Of a stretch of DNA of 64,000 bases, positions 8,048 to 18,282 are shown piece by piece. The position numbers and the translations under genes were made by a program. Position 1 is the first letter of the stretch. Every line of letters begins with the position of its first letter. Source of the DNA: Methanobacterium sp. SMA-27 (GTDB lineage: Archaea; Methanobacteriota; Methanobacteria; Methanobacteriales; Methanobacteriaceae); assembly GCF_000744455.1 (NCBI RefSeq), contig NZ_JQLY01000001.1:372001-436000 (forward strand), read 5' to 3'. Under the pieces are notes generated by a model. That model ran no database searches and was not told the origin of the DNA. It saw only the letters and a list, made by a program, of their open reading frames with translations.

Positions 8048-9025
8048 TTAAAATTTATTTGATATTTTTTCATGCCATTTCCATGCAGTTTCTACAATCT
8101 GGGAAAGATCATGGTATTTTGGTTCCCATTTTAATATATTGCGAACTTTATCCGAGCTTCCAATAAGAATTGGTGGATCTCCATGCCTTCTTTTATCTTC
8201 AACTGCAATTATTTCTTTTCCTGTAATTTCCCTAGCTTTTTCTATGACTTCCAATACAGAAAATCCATTACCATTTCCAAGATTAAAATAATCACTTTTA
8301 CCTCCATTCTCGAGGTACTGGAGAGCTTTTAAATGGGCATCAGCTAAATCTGTCACGTGTATGTAATCTCTTACACATGTACCATCAGGAGTATCATAAT
8401 CTGTACCAAATATCTTAATATCACTCCTTTTTCCACTTGCTGCATCTAATATCAACGGTATCAGATGGGTTTCAGGATTATGAAGTTCACCTATCTCAGA
8501 ATCAGGATCTGCACCTGCAGCATTGAAATATCTCAAAGAAACATATCTTAAATTGTATGCATTGCTATAATCTGATAAAATAGTTTCAACCATCAATTTT
8601 CCATATCCATATGGACTTATAGGATTTTGTGGATGAGTTTCTGTGATTGGAATTTCAATGGGATTTCCATAGGTTGCACAGGTAGATGAAAACACCAGTG
8701 TTTTTACATCAAATTCTAGCATTACCTTAATTAGGTTTAGAGTATTGCAAACATTGTTTATATAATATTTCTGGGGGTCTTCAACTGATTCACCAACATA
8801 GGTGAATGCAGCAAACTGCATTACAGCAGTTATTGGATATTTTTGGAATATCTTCCGTATTTCATTGATATTTCCAAGATCTCCACGTTCAAATATTCCC
8901 CATTTAACAAAATCTTCATGACCATAACTCAAATTATCGAAAACAATGGTTTCATATCCATTATTATTAAGCTGTTTGTTAATGTGTGCACCTATATATC
9001 CGGCGCCACCAACTATAAGAATCAT
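8048..9025 (-). CDS. galE: UDP-glucose 4-epimerase
   Basis: A 325-residue extended SDR protein with N-terminal G-G-A-G-Y-I-G-A-H, the S-S-T-C-A-T-Y-G catalytic Ser/Thr region, Y-G-Y-G-K-L-M-V-E carrying the catalytic Tyr and Lys, and the R-Y-F-N-A-A-G-A typical of GalE. Length matches bacterial GalE (about 330). It interconverts UDP-glucose and UDP-galactose; some relatives also accept the GlcNAc/GalNAc pair, which matters because pseudomurein contains N-acetylated sugars. No strong ribosome site is visible upstream of the ATG. Confidence 0.9.
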   Translation of the reverse strand: MILIVGGAGYIGAHINKQLNNNGYETIVFDNLSYGHEDFVKWGIFERGDLGNINEIRKIFQKYPITAVMQFAAFTYVGESVEDPQKYYINNVCNTLNLIKVMLEFDVKTLVFSSTCATYGNPIEIPITETHPQNPISPYGYGKLMVETILSDYSNAYNLRYVSLRYFNAAGADPDSEIGELHNPETHLIPLILDAASGKRSDIKIFGTDYDTPDGTCVRDYIHVTDLADAHLKALQYLENGGKSDYFNLGNGNGFSVLEVIEKAREITGKEIIAVEDKRRHGDPPILIGSSDKVRNILKWEPKYHDLSQIVETAWKWHEKISNKF

Positions 9026-9071
9026 ATTTGAAAGTATGGGTAATCCCTATAAAAAAAAGTATCTATCCAAA

Positions 9072-9980
9072 TTATATTTTAATTGACATTAAATCTGCAA
9101 TTATCAAATAGAAAACTACAAGACCACTCCAGTTACCCCAATTTTTAGCAATTGTTCTTAGTTGATGGCTTGTAATTGGTTTTCCATCTGTATAATAATG
9201 TGATACAACCCTTCTAAGTCCGATATCATCAGCAGGCAGCGCAACCATTCTATGCAATCCCCTAATTACAGCAAGTTCTGCTGTCCAGACTCCAATTCCG
9301 CGTATTTTCATGAGTTGTTGGATAATTTCTGAAGTTTCTTGAGTTTTTAAACTATTTAAATCTATTTTACCTTCTTTAATATTCTTTGATAATCCAATTA
9401 CATATTCTGCCTTTCTGAAACTCAAGCCTACGTCTCTTAGATCTTCTTTTTTTAATTTAGAAATTGTTTCAGGCGTTGGAAATAAGTAGTAAGTTTTGGT
9501 TTCTATTTTTAGTTTTTCTCCATATTTTTTTACCATCTTTGTTTCGATACTGCGTGCTGCCTTTAATGATATCTGCTGTTCGATTATTGATGTAACAATG
9601 GCCTCAAAGAATGTGGGTGTGGTAGGGCTGTTGAGACCTTTAAGCTTTAAAATAAGCTTTGACAATACATTTTCATTCTTTATATAATCATAAAAATCTT
9701 TGAGGTTGGAGTCTAGATTGAAAATCGAGATTACTTCATCTCTAACAAGTTCCATATCTCCTTTACTCAGTTCATTATCCGGTTTTATATTTACAGATAA
9801 TTCTGGTTCATCAACAGATCCCAATGATTGTACCTCGATCAGGAATAAATGCTCATTTATATTGATTACCTGCCAATAAATCCCGTTTTCATATTTCTGA
9901 ATTTGAGGATCTCCATCAGAAAATATAATTGCGCTTAATTCAAAGTTATATGGAGATTGGGGGCGTATTTTAATAATCAA
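9072..9980 (-). CDS. AlkA-type DNA glycosylase (HhH-GPD)
   Basis: A 302-residue HhH-GPD protein. The N-terminal ~100 residues resemble the AlkA beta domain. The helix-hairpin-helix is L-M-K-I-R-G-I-G-V-W-T-A-E-L-A, followed by L-P-A-D-D-I-G-L-R-R, in which the second Asp is the expected catalytic residue. There is no C-terminal Fe-S cysteine cluster, so it is AlkA-like rather than endonuclease III-like. Predicted role: base excision repair of alkylated purines. Start is TTG with GGTGATG 5 nt upstream. It lies 46 nt upstream of galE on the same strand, but the two roles are unrelated. Confidence 0.85.
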   Translation of the reverse strand: MIIKIRPQSPYNFELSAIIFSDGDPQIQKYENGIYWQVININEHLFLIEVQSLGSVDEPELSVNIKPDNELSKGDMELVRDEVISIFNLDSNLKDFYDYIKNENVLSKLILKLKGLNSPTTPTFFEAIVTSIIEQQISLKAARSIETKMVKKYGEKLKIETKTYYLFPTPETISKLKKEDLRDVGLSFRKAEYVIGLSKNIKEGKIDLNSLKTQETSEIIQQLMKIRGIGVWTAELAVIRGLHRMVALPADDIGLRRVVSHYYTDGKPITSHQLRTIAKNWGNWSGLVVFYLIIADLMSIKI

Positions 9981-10261
9981 ATTACATCACCAAAATTACA
10001 TTTCTTTTAAATTAATTTTTTTTGCTTAAAATTTTTTCTTGATTATATATTGAATTCAATAATTCAAATAGATTTCGAATTTTATTATTTGATTTAACAA
10101 TATTTAAATGCTCCTATAACTCTTGATGTGGATATATATACACTTAAGTCGGTTATAACAAGTTTTTTAATTAATTTTAGATTTTTAACCTTTATATTGC
10201 CTTTTCAATAATTTTATATAGAAATTTGGACATAATAATATTAATTCAGGGGGATGAAAAA

Positions 10262-10579
10262 TTGGGAAAAGTTGAAATAAACGAAGAAAACATTAGCAAA
10301 TGTCTGTGCAAAACATGTCCAGTTCAAACTGACAGCAAATGTTCTAAGGATAAACTGGATATTATAAATGAGAAATTGAAGCAAGAAGGTGATATTAAAG
10401 ATATTATTAAACCAGAAGAAGAACTTTCACTTGTTTACTGTTCATTTGGAAAGGCTACATGTACCGACCTTTCAAGCATGGAATTGTGTAAATGTACACA
10501 ATGCAATGTGTGGTTGGACAATAATTTAGCTAATACCGAACCAATAGAATATTTCTGTATTGATGGTGCACCAAAGTAA
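10262..10579 (+). CDS. DUF2769-like cysteine-rich protein
   Basis: A 105-residue protein with two Cys clusters, C-L-C-K-T-C-P...C and Y-C-S-F-G-K-A-T-C, then C-K-C-T-Q-C and a final Y-F-C, separated by a charged linker. The spacing matches DUF2769, thought to bind a metal or Fe-S cluster. I chose TTG at 10262 because AGGGGGATG lies 5-6 nt upstream; the longer frame from 10226 would put that site inside the gene. The same Cys pattern heads the glutamate-synthase-like protein at 62104-63603, which suggests a ferredoxin-like or regulatory role. It is a single gene with long spacers on both sides. Confidence 0.75.
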   Translation: MGKVEINEENISKCLCKTCPVQTDSKCSKDKLDIINEKLKQEGDIKDIIKPEEELSLVYCSFGKATCTDLSSMELCKCTQCNVWLDNNLANTEPIEYFCIDGAPK

Positions 10580-10966
10580 ACATATTTAAAATTTTTTTAT
10601 ATGTATAAGCCCCAATTTAATAAATTCCCATTATTAACTTCCCTTAAAATTAGTTATTCTAATAAAATTTTCAATTCATGAATATTTCCACTAGAAATCT
10701 CATTATGAATAGGTACCAATTTAAATCAAAATAGCTCATGTAATTTTAAATGTAATTACATTAACTTCATGTATAATTGAGCAAAGCTTAACTTTATGAT
10801 GGCACTTATACGAACTCAACAATCAAAGATATAAAACCCTATATAACACAACTACAATCAGATGAAAACACTTATATTGACATATTTTGATTCAAATAAA
10901 AATTATAAAATTCGTTTTTATGATATTAAATATTTATACGTTTTTAAAATAATAAAATGGAGAATA
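10580..10966. other. 387 bp AT-rich spacer
   Basis: Lies between the ends of the DUF2769 gene and the convergent wHTH-like gene. No ORF with a ribosome site, RNA structure or repeat was recognised. Confidence 0.5.
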
Positions 10967-11431
10967 TTAAAAGTTTAGTGTGTAATACTCGCCATCATGA
11001 AGTTGTATTTTCTTTATCAGCCCTTTATTTTCCAATGCTATGATAAGGCTGTAGGTTTTTAGGCTTGTGAGTTTTAGTCCACCATAGAGCATATGGCCCT
11101 CAAGAAGAGTTTTTGATATCAGCCCAGATTCTCCTGCCACTTCTTTGATGATTTCAAATGCTTTTTCTTCTGTCTGATTAAGTTCTTCTTTCTTAACAGC
11201 TTCTTTTGATTCCCATACATTAATGTTGCCTGTTTCAAGAAGTTTAACTGTTCCATCCTGGTAAGATATGATATTCTTACTATCCAGCATCATCAAGATA
11301 TCTTTAAGATCCATTTCAGATAAATCAAGTTCTAATTTAAGTATCCTATATGGAATACCATTCTTGTATTCATTCTGATAGTATTTTATCTGGTTTAAAA
11401 CTATATTTTCCTTACGTGTTATGTGAAGCAT
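10967..11431 (-). CDS. Hypothetical protein, possible tandem winged-helix
   Basis: A 154-residue protein I do not recognise by name. Two segments have a helix-turn-helix/wing pattern: about residues 1-65 (I-P-Y-R-I-L-K-L-E-L-D-L-S...G-T-V-K-L-L) and 88-154 (E-E-K-A-F-E-I-I-K-E-V...L-I-K-K-I-Q-L-H-D-G-E-Y-Y). That suggests a small DNA-binding regulator with duplicated winged-helix domains. No ribosome site precedes the ATG; a TATA-like TTTAATATAT about 30 nt upstream suggests a leaderless transcript. No linked operon, so the target is unknown. Confidence 0.6.
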   Translation of the reverse strand: MLHITRKENIVLNQIKYYQNEYKNGIPYRILKLELDLSEMDLKDILMMLDSKNIISYQDGTVKLLETGNINVWESKEAVKKEELNQTEEKAFEIIKEVAGESGLISKTLLEGHMLYGGLKLTSLKTYSLIIALENKGLIKKIQLHDGEYYTLNF

Positions 11432-11830
11432 ACTAAGAATGGTATGGTAACAATATATTAAAGAGTTTCCGATGTGGGATTTTTTGTGAATTCCATAGAT
11501 TTAACACCCTAATGTTCAAATTATATACATATGATTTGTATTGATAAAAAAAATCTTAAGTATATCTGCAAGTAAAACTTCCAGATAAGTAAAAAACCAC
11601 TACCTCAGTTAGATATGTATTAAAATTAGATATTATTACAAGACAGAATGATTTGTTGATCTTTAAGGTTCATTTGAAGAATTCTTGAAAAAAATGAAAA
11701 CTCATAATTTCTTTCAACATATCACTTTTTTTTTAAATTGAATTGTCTCTAATAAAAATAAATATCCCTAAAACTTATGTAGTATTGATAATGTTTTACT
11801 TTAGAATTAAAATGATGGATGGTTCTCATA
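11432..11830. other. 399 bp divergent spacer upstream of nurA
   Basis: AT-rich region holding promoters for the minus-strand wHTH-like gene and the plus-strand nurA operon. No repeat, RNA gene or ORF is apparent. Only generic A/T-rich promoter-like sequence is seen, such as TTATATACATATGATTTG near 11520. Confidence 0.45.
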
Positions 11831-12898
11831 ATGATAGATTCTCTCTATGAAAAGGCTCTTGTAAAGAAAAATAACATAAACGCACGTATCAAAAGTGATT
11901 TTGATGATCCTAAATTTGATCCATCGGAATTCTGGAGAAACTATCGATTAAAGGAAGATAACAGGGTAGTAACAATATGTGCTGGTGATGGGAGTATCAA
12001 CAAAAAGAATTTTATGGGCTTTATTTTTTATGTAATCGATGCCGAATGTTTGATATACAACAAAAAGCTTCAGATTATTGAAAGTTCTGAAATAGATATA
12101 ATACCACACCATCATTATGTTGATGATCGTTTGAGGAGTTATATGGGTATATTTGAGATTAAAAATGCTTTGAATGCATTTGAAAAACATGATATTGATG
12201 TTTTTCTTTTTGATGGATCTATTCTCGGAAACCTAATAAGACCATTTCCATTGGAAAAAAAAATTACTAATGATGTAAAAGAAGAAATTAAAATTAGATG
12301 TCTACCTGGACTCGAAAAAGAGTTGAAAAAGGAATCAGAACATTCAATAGTTGGAATAACTTCTTCTAAATTTGATGAAATAATTGGAGATTTTGAGAAA
12401 AAAACAGAAGCAATGATCTATCTGGAGAATCTTGAAAATCTAACAGTGATAAGCGAACTAATAAAAAATGAAGGGTCGGTAGTTGCGATATCCAAAACTT
12501 CAACCAGTAATGAATATTTCGAATCTGAGATACCAGATATGGCAATATTTGACAGATACAGTAGAAAAGAGGGATATTCTACACCTAAACATATCAGTAT
12601 TTCTACACAGGTTAAAAGAGAATTTCCCATTAAAAATGATTTCTTCCGAAGTTTAACCTTTACAATATTCTATGCAAGACTTGAGGATCATAAAAATATT
12701 CTGAAATTTGAACTTCCATATTATGCAACTGAAGATAAAATAAAAGATATTCTAAAGATTATTAAAAGTAAGAGTGCAGAAGGATATCCTTTGCTTCTTA
12801 AAAAGGCTCATAATGATGTTGTCATAAGAAAAGTTGATCTGGAGAGGCTTTCAAAAATCATAGGATTCATGGAGAAAAGCGGGAGGGAGATGTTATGA
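11831..12898 (+). CDS. nurA: NurA 5'-3' nuclease
   Basis: A ~355-residue NurA-family protein. The catalytic D-G-S motif (C-A-G-D-G-S-I-N-K-K) occurs near residue 50, a second acidic block F-L-F-D-G-S near 130, and a late D-M-A-I-F-D-R near 240. NurA works with the HerA translocase in resecting DNA ends for homologous recombination. The neighbour order nurA-herA-mre11-rad50 is the classical archaeal arrangement and settles the assignment. Start is uncertain: ATG 11831 is favoured over ATG 11819, neither having a strong ribosome site. Its stop overlaps the herA start by 4 nt. Confidence 0.88.
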   Translation: MIDSLYEKALVKKNNINARIKSDFDDPKFDPSEFWRNYRLKEDNRVVTICAGDGSINKKNFMGFIFYVIDAECLIYNKKLQIIESSEIDIIPHHHYVDDRLRSYMGIFEIKNALNAFEKHDIDVFLFDGSILGNLIRPFPLEKKITNDVKEEIKIRCLPGLEKELKKESEHSIVGITSSKFDEIIGDFEKKTEAMIYLENLENLTVISELIKNEGSVVAISKTSTSNEYFESEIPDMAIFDRYSRKEGYSTPKHISISTQVKREFPIKNDFFRSLTFTIFYARLEDHKNILKFELPYYATEDKIKDILKIIKSKSAEGYPLLLKKAHNDVVIRKVDLERLSKIIGFMEKSGREML

Positions 12899-14442
12899 AT
12901 GATGATACTGATGGAGTTATAGGAAGGTGTATAGGAGAAACATCCCTAGTTGATGTGAGTTTCATCTCCAAAGAAATGCCCAAAGTGGGGGAGTATGTTT
13001 CGTTGGAATACGACGGAAAAAATGTACTGGGAATGATAGAAGCCCTTGTAAGAGGGAGCGTATCAATAAATAATGAGATATATGACCCTAAAACCATAGA
13101 AAAAATAAGAATGATCGAGGGTGACGACCATTACATAAAGGGTAAGGTTAGAATACTGGGAGATATTGACAACGATCTTAGAATTCCAAGAACACCTGCA
13201 CCACCTGGAACAGAAATAAAAGCAGCAGATTCTGCGGTTTTAAGTGAAATATTCCAGGTGGGAAATTATGGTTTAAAGCTTGGAAATCTTATTACACAGG
13301 ATCAAGTATCAGTTGAGATTGATATAAACAAAATGGTTTCCCGACATCTTGCAGTTCTGGCAATGACGGGAGCAGGTAAATCTAACACCGTATCAGTGCT
13401 TGTTGATGGTCTTTTAAAGGTTAATGGAAGCGTTTTAATTTTTGACATGCACTCCGAATATGTGAATACAGAGTTTGGAGAAGGTAGAGTTAATATAATA
13501 AAGCCATTAATAAATCCGATTTACATGTCATTTGGAGAGATAAAAAAACTTTCAAACATACCTTCAAATGCCTATGTACAAGAAAGATACTTTAGAAAGG
13601 CTTATAGACTTGCTCAGAAGGATCTTTCCAAAGGTTCGGTATATGGGAAGGATTTTATAGGACTTATTATCAATAGACTTGAATCATGGCTTTTAGAAGA
13701 ATCAGATGAATCTGAAGGTAAATCATCCAATGCATCTGATAGAAAATCAATAACAGATGTTTTAAACAAAGTTGAGCATATGCAGGATAAATATGGTAAC
13801 ATATTAAGCTTAGAAGCCAGCGATATTATTGATAATTTAAAGGTGGGTAAAGCAAACATACTGGATCTTGGTTCAGTTGATGAATTTGCATCGGATGTAG
13901 TTGTAAGTCACATATTAAGAACAGTTTTAAAGAGCAGAAAAGAATTTTTGAGAACAGGAACTGGATTAGGTTTTCCAATCTTCCTTATATTGGAAGAAGC
14001 ACATATTTTAGCCCCCCAAAACAGGACCACAGAATCAAAACTTTGGATAAGTAGAATTGCAAGAGAGGGACGTAAATTTTCTGTTGGACTGTGTATGGTA
14101 AGTCAGAGTCCAAAGTCCTTGGATTCAGATGCTCTATCACAGGCAAATAATATGATAATACTTAGGTTAGTTGAGCCCACAGATCAAAACCATGTTCAAC
14201 GGGCCAGTGAAAATCTAAGTGATGACCTCATAGCACAGTTACCTTCATTGAACATTGGAGAAGCCATAGTTTTAGGGCTCATGACTAAAATACCCACATT
14301 AGTAAAGATAGATGAATTCAAGGGAAAAATAACCGGCGGAGATCTCAACATAGTAGAGGAATGGTCAAAATCTGCAAAAAAAGAAAAAAAAACCCTGAAA
14401 CAGCAAAAACAGGAATATGAAGAACTAGGGGGAGATTATTGA
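12895..14442 (+). CDS. herA: HerA bipolar DNA helicase/translocase
   Basis: A 515-residue HerA/FtsK-superfamily ATPase. The N-terminal HAS-barrel runs to about residue 130, Walker A M-T-G-A-G-K-S-N is near 157-164, and the late Walker B F-L-I-L-E-E-A-H near 360 is followed by the R-E-G-R-K-F-S-V-G-L sensor/arginine-finger region typical of HerA. It forms a hexameric ring that pumps duplex DNA into NurA and acts with Mre11-Rad50 in end resection. Starts inside the nurA stop (ATGA) and its TGA overlaps the mre11 ATG, so the four genes are tightly coupled. Confidence 0.93.
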   Translation: MNDDTDGVIGRCIGETSLVDVSFISKEMPKVGEYVSLEYDGKNVLGMIEALVRGSVSINNEIYDPKTIEKIRMIEGDDHYIKGKVRILGDIDNDLRIPRTPAPPGTEIKAADSAVLSEIFQVGNYGLKLGNLITQDQVSVEIDINKMVSRHLAVLAMTGAGKSNTVSVLVDGLLKVNGSVLIFDMHSEYVNTEFGEGRVNIIKPLINPIYMSFGEIKKLSNIPSNAYVQERYFRKAYRLAQKDLSKGSVYGKDFIGLIINRLESWLLEESDESEGKSSNASDRKSITDVLNKVEHMQDKYGNILSLEASDIIDNLKVGKANILDLGSVDEFASDVVVSHILRTVLKSRKEFLRTGTGLGFPIFLILEEAHILAPQNRTTESKLWISRIAREGRKFSVGLCMVSQSPKSLDSDALSQANNMIILRLVEPTDQNHVQRASENLSDDLIAQLPSLNIGEAIVLGLMTKIPTLVKIDEFKGKITGGDLNIVEEWSKSAKKEKKTLKQQKQEYEELGGDY

Positions 14443-15587
14443 TGCAGTTCGTTCATATGGCGGATACTCATCTTGGTTACAGACAGTACGGATTATCAGA
14501 ACGTGAAAATGATTTTCTTAATGTATTTAATCATGCAATCGATGAGGTTGTAAATGAAAGACCCGACTTTATTATACATTCAGGGGATCTCTTCGAATAT
14601 TCAAGACCTCCAACCAAAGCATTGTTAACTGCACAAAATGGTATTTCAAGGTTAAAAAATGAAAAAATTCCAATGTATGCAATAGCAGGTAATCATGATG
14701 TTGTAATGAAAAAAAATGCTATTCCTCCCCAAATATTATTCAAAGATTTTGGCTTAAAGATAATCAGTCCAAAAAATCCATTTTTTATAGAAAAAGATGT
14801 GTTTATAGGAGGGGCGCCCTACTCATCTAAATATACTTCAAAACATCTAGTTGAACGGCTTCAAACTATTGAAAAAGCATCCTGTGACTTTAAAAAAACT
14901 ATACTGGTACTCCATCAGGGAATAGACCGTTACATGCCTTATGAATATGAAATTAAAATAGGAGAAGTTCCACAGGGCTTCAACTACTGTGCCTTTGGAC
15001 ATATTCACGAGAGAATAGTTGATGATTTTGGTGAAGGAAAACTCGCATATCCCGGTTCAACTGAAATATGGCGATCAAATGAAGTTGAGGGATATAAAAA
15101 GAATGGTAAAGGTTTTTATTTGGTAGATATTGGTGGAGATTTACCTGAAATTGAAAAGATAGACATTAAATTGTCACGTGAGTTTCTAAAAGAAACAATA
15201 CAATACACTCAGCTACGAGAAGAAATAGCCCGTATCAATGAGATTATAAGGAAATTAAAAGAAAAACCAGTACTAAATATAATAGTTACAGGTGGAAACT
15301 TCAGCAGATCTGAAGTCTATGAAATTATCAACCAAGCGTTTTCAAACAAATGCCTTTCAGTGAGGTCGAAATACGTCCCAGATATACTTGACGAAAATTT
15401 GAATATTGCCAATATGGAGAAGGATGCCCTAAACATAAAAAGAATGATAAAAGAACATTTAAAAGATTTTAACGATGAAAAAGTATCTGATCTAGCAACA
15501 GGATTACTTAAAGAAATGTCAGAGGGAGACTTTGACAAAGCAAAGGACATGACCAAAAATTTCTACGAGGGACTCAATGATAATTGA
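14439..15587 (+). CDS. mre11: Mre11 double-strand-break nuclease
   Basis: A 382-residue calcineurin-like phosphoesterase with the full Mre11 motif set: H-M-A-D-T-H-L-G at residues 5-12, I-H-S-G-D-L-F-E, A-G-N-H-D-V-V, V-L-H-Q-G-I and F-G-H-I-H-E. These bind two Mn ions for 3'-5' exonuclease and endonuclease activity. The C-terminal ~100 residues are helical and probably hold the Rad50-binding segment. Its ATG overlaps the herA stop, and its end overlaps the rad50 start by 11 nt, consistent with equal expression of the complex. Confidence 0.93.
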   Translation: MMQFVHMADTHLGYRQYGLSERENDFLNVFNHAIDEVVNERPDFIIHSGDLFEYSRPPTKALLTAQNGISRLKNEKIPMYAIAGNHDVVMKKNAIPPQILFKDFGLKIISPKNPFFIEKDVFIGGAPYSSKYTSKHLVERLQTIEKASCDFKKTILVLHQGIDRYMPYEYEIKIGEVPQGFNYCAFGHIHERIVDDFGEGKLAYPGSTEIWRSNEVEGYKKNGKGFYLVDIGGDLPEIEKIDIKLSREFLKETIQYTQLREEIARINEIIRKLKEKPVLNIIVTGGNFSRSEVYEIINQAFSNKCLSVRSKYVPDILDENLNIANMEKDALNIKRMIKEHLKDFNDEKVSDLATGLLKEMSEGDFDKAKDMTKNFYEGLNDN

Positions 15588-18282
15588 AAGTATACACATG
15601 AAGAATTTCAAATCACATACAGACACCCAAATAGATTTTAACACAGGAATTTCCATAATAATGGGAGGAAATGGAGCAGGAAAATCCAGTATTCTCGAAG
15701 CTGTAAGCTTTGCACTTTTCAAACAGCATTCAAGTAAAAAAATAGACCAGCTCATTACAATTGGCAACAATAAGAACAAGATGTTTGTGAAACTTGAATT
15801 CACATCAAATGGTAGAAAATACAGTGTTACTAGAGAACGCAGTAAAACCTCCTCAAAAGCCAATATAATGATCAAAGAAGGTCAAAGTTTTCATCAACTG
15901 GCTTCTGGCGATAACCAGGTTACAAGAGAGATTCAAAGCATTCTTGAGATGGATGGCGATTTATTTCTTAATGCTGTCTACGTTAGACAGGGAGAAATTG
16001 CTAATCTTGTGGATAAAACTCCTGCTGAAAAGAAACAAGTCATTGGAAAACTTTTAGGTCTAGAATCTCTAGAAAAAGCATGGAAAAATATGCTGCCTTT
16101 AGTTAATAACTATGAAATGAAAAAAATAAAATTAGAAGGTAAATTGGAAACATTAGATGGTTTAAAAAATGAAATAAACCTCAAAAATGCTGAAAAATTA
16201 CAAATAAATAAAGACATTCATGAACTATCCTCCAAAATAGAAGAATCCCAATCTCAATTGGATTTAATCACTAAAGAGAAAGAAAAACTGGATAATGATA
16301 AAACAGTATTTGATGCTACAAAATCTACTTTGGAATCAAAAAAACAGATTTTAGAAAATTTAAAGGAAGATGAATCTCATCTTAAAATACAATTAAATGA
16401 TATTAAAAATAATGAAAATGAAATTGAAGCCATACTACCTAAATTACCAAAACTTGAACTATTAATAAAGCTTAGAGATGCATTGGAAGATTTAAGAAGA
16501 ACTCAGAGAGATGAAACTCAAATAAATAACATACTTGAAAAGATCCACTTTTTCAAAGATCAAATAGAAAAAAATGAGAAATATTATTTAGATTATTCTG
16601 ATTTAGAGGATCAAATTAACAAAATAGAAAAAGAAAGAACAAGTTTTGAAGGATCAAGGGCTTTGCTTGAACAGAACTTGAATAGGAAGCAACAAACTAT
16701 TGAAAAAATGGGAAGATCCCATGATAAAATAGTAAAAATTTTAAAAGAAAGCAACAAAACCCTTGGAACAAATTTTAGTTTAATTGAAGAATTTGAATCG
16801 TATATTAAATCTGAAAAACCTGTTATTGAGAAACTAATTGAAGAGCTTGACATTAAAATAAACAAATTTAAAGAGGAAATATCTAATCTAAAAACTCAAA
16901 ATCAAGACCTTAAAAAACCAATTTCTGAATTAGAATACGTAAAAGAAAAATGTCCGATTTGTAAGTCACCAATTGACTCTGTTAAACGAGATGAATTAAT
17001 TCAAGATTACTCTTCAAAAATAGAATCAAATAAAAATAAAATATCCCGTTTAAACAGTGCAGTTGAAGTTTTATCAAAAGATAAGCTAGTTATGGCGAAT
17101 AAATATTCTGATATCTCTTTAATTAATATAGATGTATTAAAAGAACAGCTTGGAACTTTAGAAGAAGGTCAACACGATATAAAATTGTTAAATGATAACA
17201 TAAAAGAATTGGAAATTCAAGTTTTAACGTTAAATCAGATAGATGAAAAAATTCATGAGAAAAAAGAAGCTTTAAAAGAGTTGAAACCTAAATATGAAGA
17301 ATATTTAAGTGCAAATGGTTCATTGAAATCCTTGGGGGATTATGAAATACAAAAAAATGATCTGAAAGAGATACAAGAGAATATATTCTCCATTAAAGAG
17401 CAGATCAGCAATTTAATTGAAGTTACTGGAGAAAGCATAGAAAATCTGGAAGATGAAATAAAAGAACTAGAAGGAACAAAAGATAAATATCAACATCTTT
17501 TAGGTGCAGTAGCATTGAAAGAATCTTCATTAAACAGAATGAAACAAGTTCAAAATAGTGTAAATGAACTTGAATTACAAATCCAAGATCTTAAACTACA
17601 AATAGAAAAGATATCATTTGATAAGTTATTCTATAATAAATTAATTCAGGATAAGGAGTCTAAAAATCAAGAATTAATAGATTTAAAAGGCAAAAAACAG
17701 GAGTTAATTGGAAAGGAAAGTGGGATAGTAACTGTATTAACAGACCTTCAAAATAAATTAGTGTCATACAAAAGCTATCAAAATGAAGTTAAAAAACTTA
17801 AAGACTTTATCAAACTTTTAAATTATATACGCGACATTTACAGTAAAGATGGAGTTCAAAAAGATCTCAGAAATATTTCAAGACCTCTCATTGAACAGAA
17901 TACAAGGGAGTTCTTTGAAAAGTTCAACTTTGAATATTCTGATATAAAACTTGACAATGATTATGATGTAACTGTGTATGGCCCTGCAGGAGAAAGTAAT
18001 TTAGACATGATAAGTGGCGGTGAAAAAATTGCTGTTGCCCTAGCATTAAGGCTTGGAATTACCCAAACACTATCTGGAGGTAATCTAGAGTTGATTATGC
18101 TTGATGAGCCCACCATACATCTAGATGCATACAGACGTCAAGAGCTAATAGATTTATTGAAGAGAATGTCCATAATTCCTCAAATGATAATTGTAACTCA
18201 TGATTCAGACTTGGAAGATGCTGCAGACAATATTTTAAGGGTAATTAAAGAAGATGGCGAATCAAAAGTATCTGATTTCTAA
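15577..18282 (+). CDS. rad50: Rad50 ATPase
   Basis: A 901-residue SMC-like protein. Walker A G-G-N-G-A-G-K-S-S is near residues 29-37. Two long coiled-coil arms surround a zinc hook C-P-I-C at 459-462. The ABC signature M-I-S-G-G-E-K-I-A-V-A-L-A and Walker B L-I-M-L-D-E-P-T are near the C-terminus, followed by a T-H-D H-loop. Size matches archaeal Rad50 (about 850-1000). With Mre11 it tethers and processes DNA ends. It is the last gene of the operon; a 480 bp spacer follows. Confidence 0.95.
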   Translation: MIIESIHMKNFKSHTDTQIDFNTGISIIMGGNGAGKSSILEAVSFALFKQHSSKKIDQLITIGNNKNKMFVKLEFTSNGRKYSVTRERSKTSSKANIMIKEGQSFHQLASGDNQVTREIQSILEMDGDLFLNAVYVRQGEIANLVDKTPAEKKQVIGKLLGLESLEKAWKNMLPLVNNYEMKKIKLEGKLETLDGLKNEINLKNAEKLQINKDIHELSSKIEESQSQLDLITKEKEKLDNDKTVFDATKSTLESKKQILENLKEDESHLKIQLNDIKNNENEIEAILPKLPKLELLIKLRDALEDLRRTQRDETQINNILEKIHFFKDQIEKNEKYYLDYSDLEDQINKIEKERTSFEGSRALLEQNLNRKQQTIEKMGRSHDKIVKILKESNKTLGTNFSLIEEFESYIKSEKPVIEKLIEELDIKINKFKEEISNLKTQNQDLKKPISELEYVKEKCPICKSPIDSVKRDELIQDYSSKIESNKNKISRLNSAVEVLSKDKLVMANKYSDISLINIDVLKEQLGTLEEGQHDIKLLNDNIKELEIQVLTLNQIDEKIHEKKEALKELKPKYEEYLSANGSLKSLGDYEIQKNDLKEIQENIFSIKEQISNLIEVTGESIENLEDEIKELEGTKDKYQHLLGAVALKESSLNRMKQVQNSVNELELQIQDLKLQIEKISFDKLFYNKLIQDKESKNQELIDLKGKKQELIGKESGIVTVLTDLQNKLVSYKSYQNEVKKLKDFIKLLNYIRDIYSKDGVQKDLRNISRPLIEQNTREFFEKFNFEYSDIKLDNDYDVTVYGPAGESNLDMISGGEKIAVALALRLGITQTLSGGNLELIMLDEPTIHLDAYRRQELIDLLKRMSIIPQMIIVTHDSDLEDAADNILRVIKEDGESKVSDF

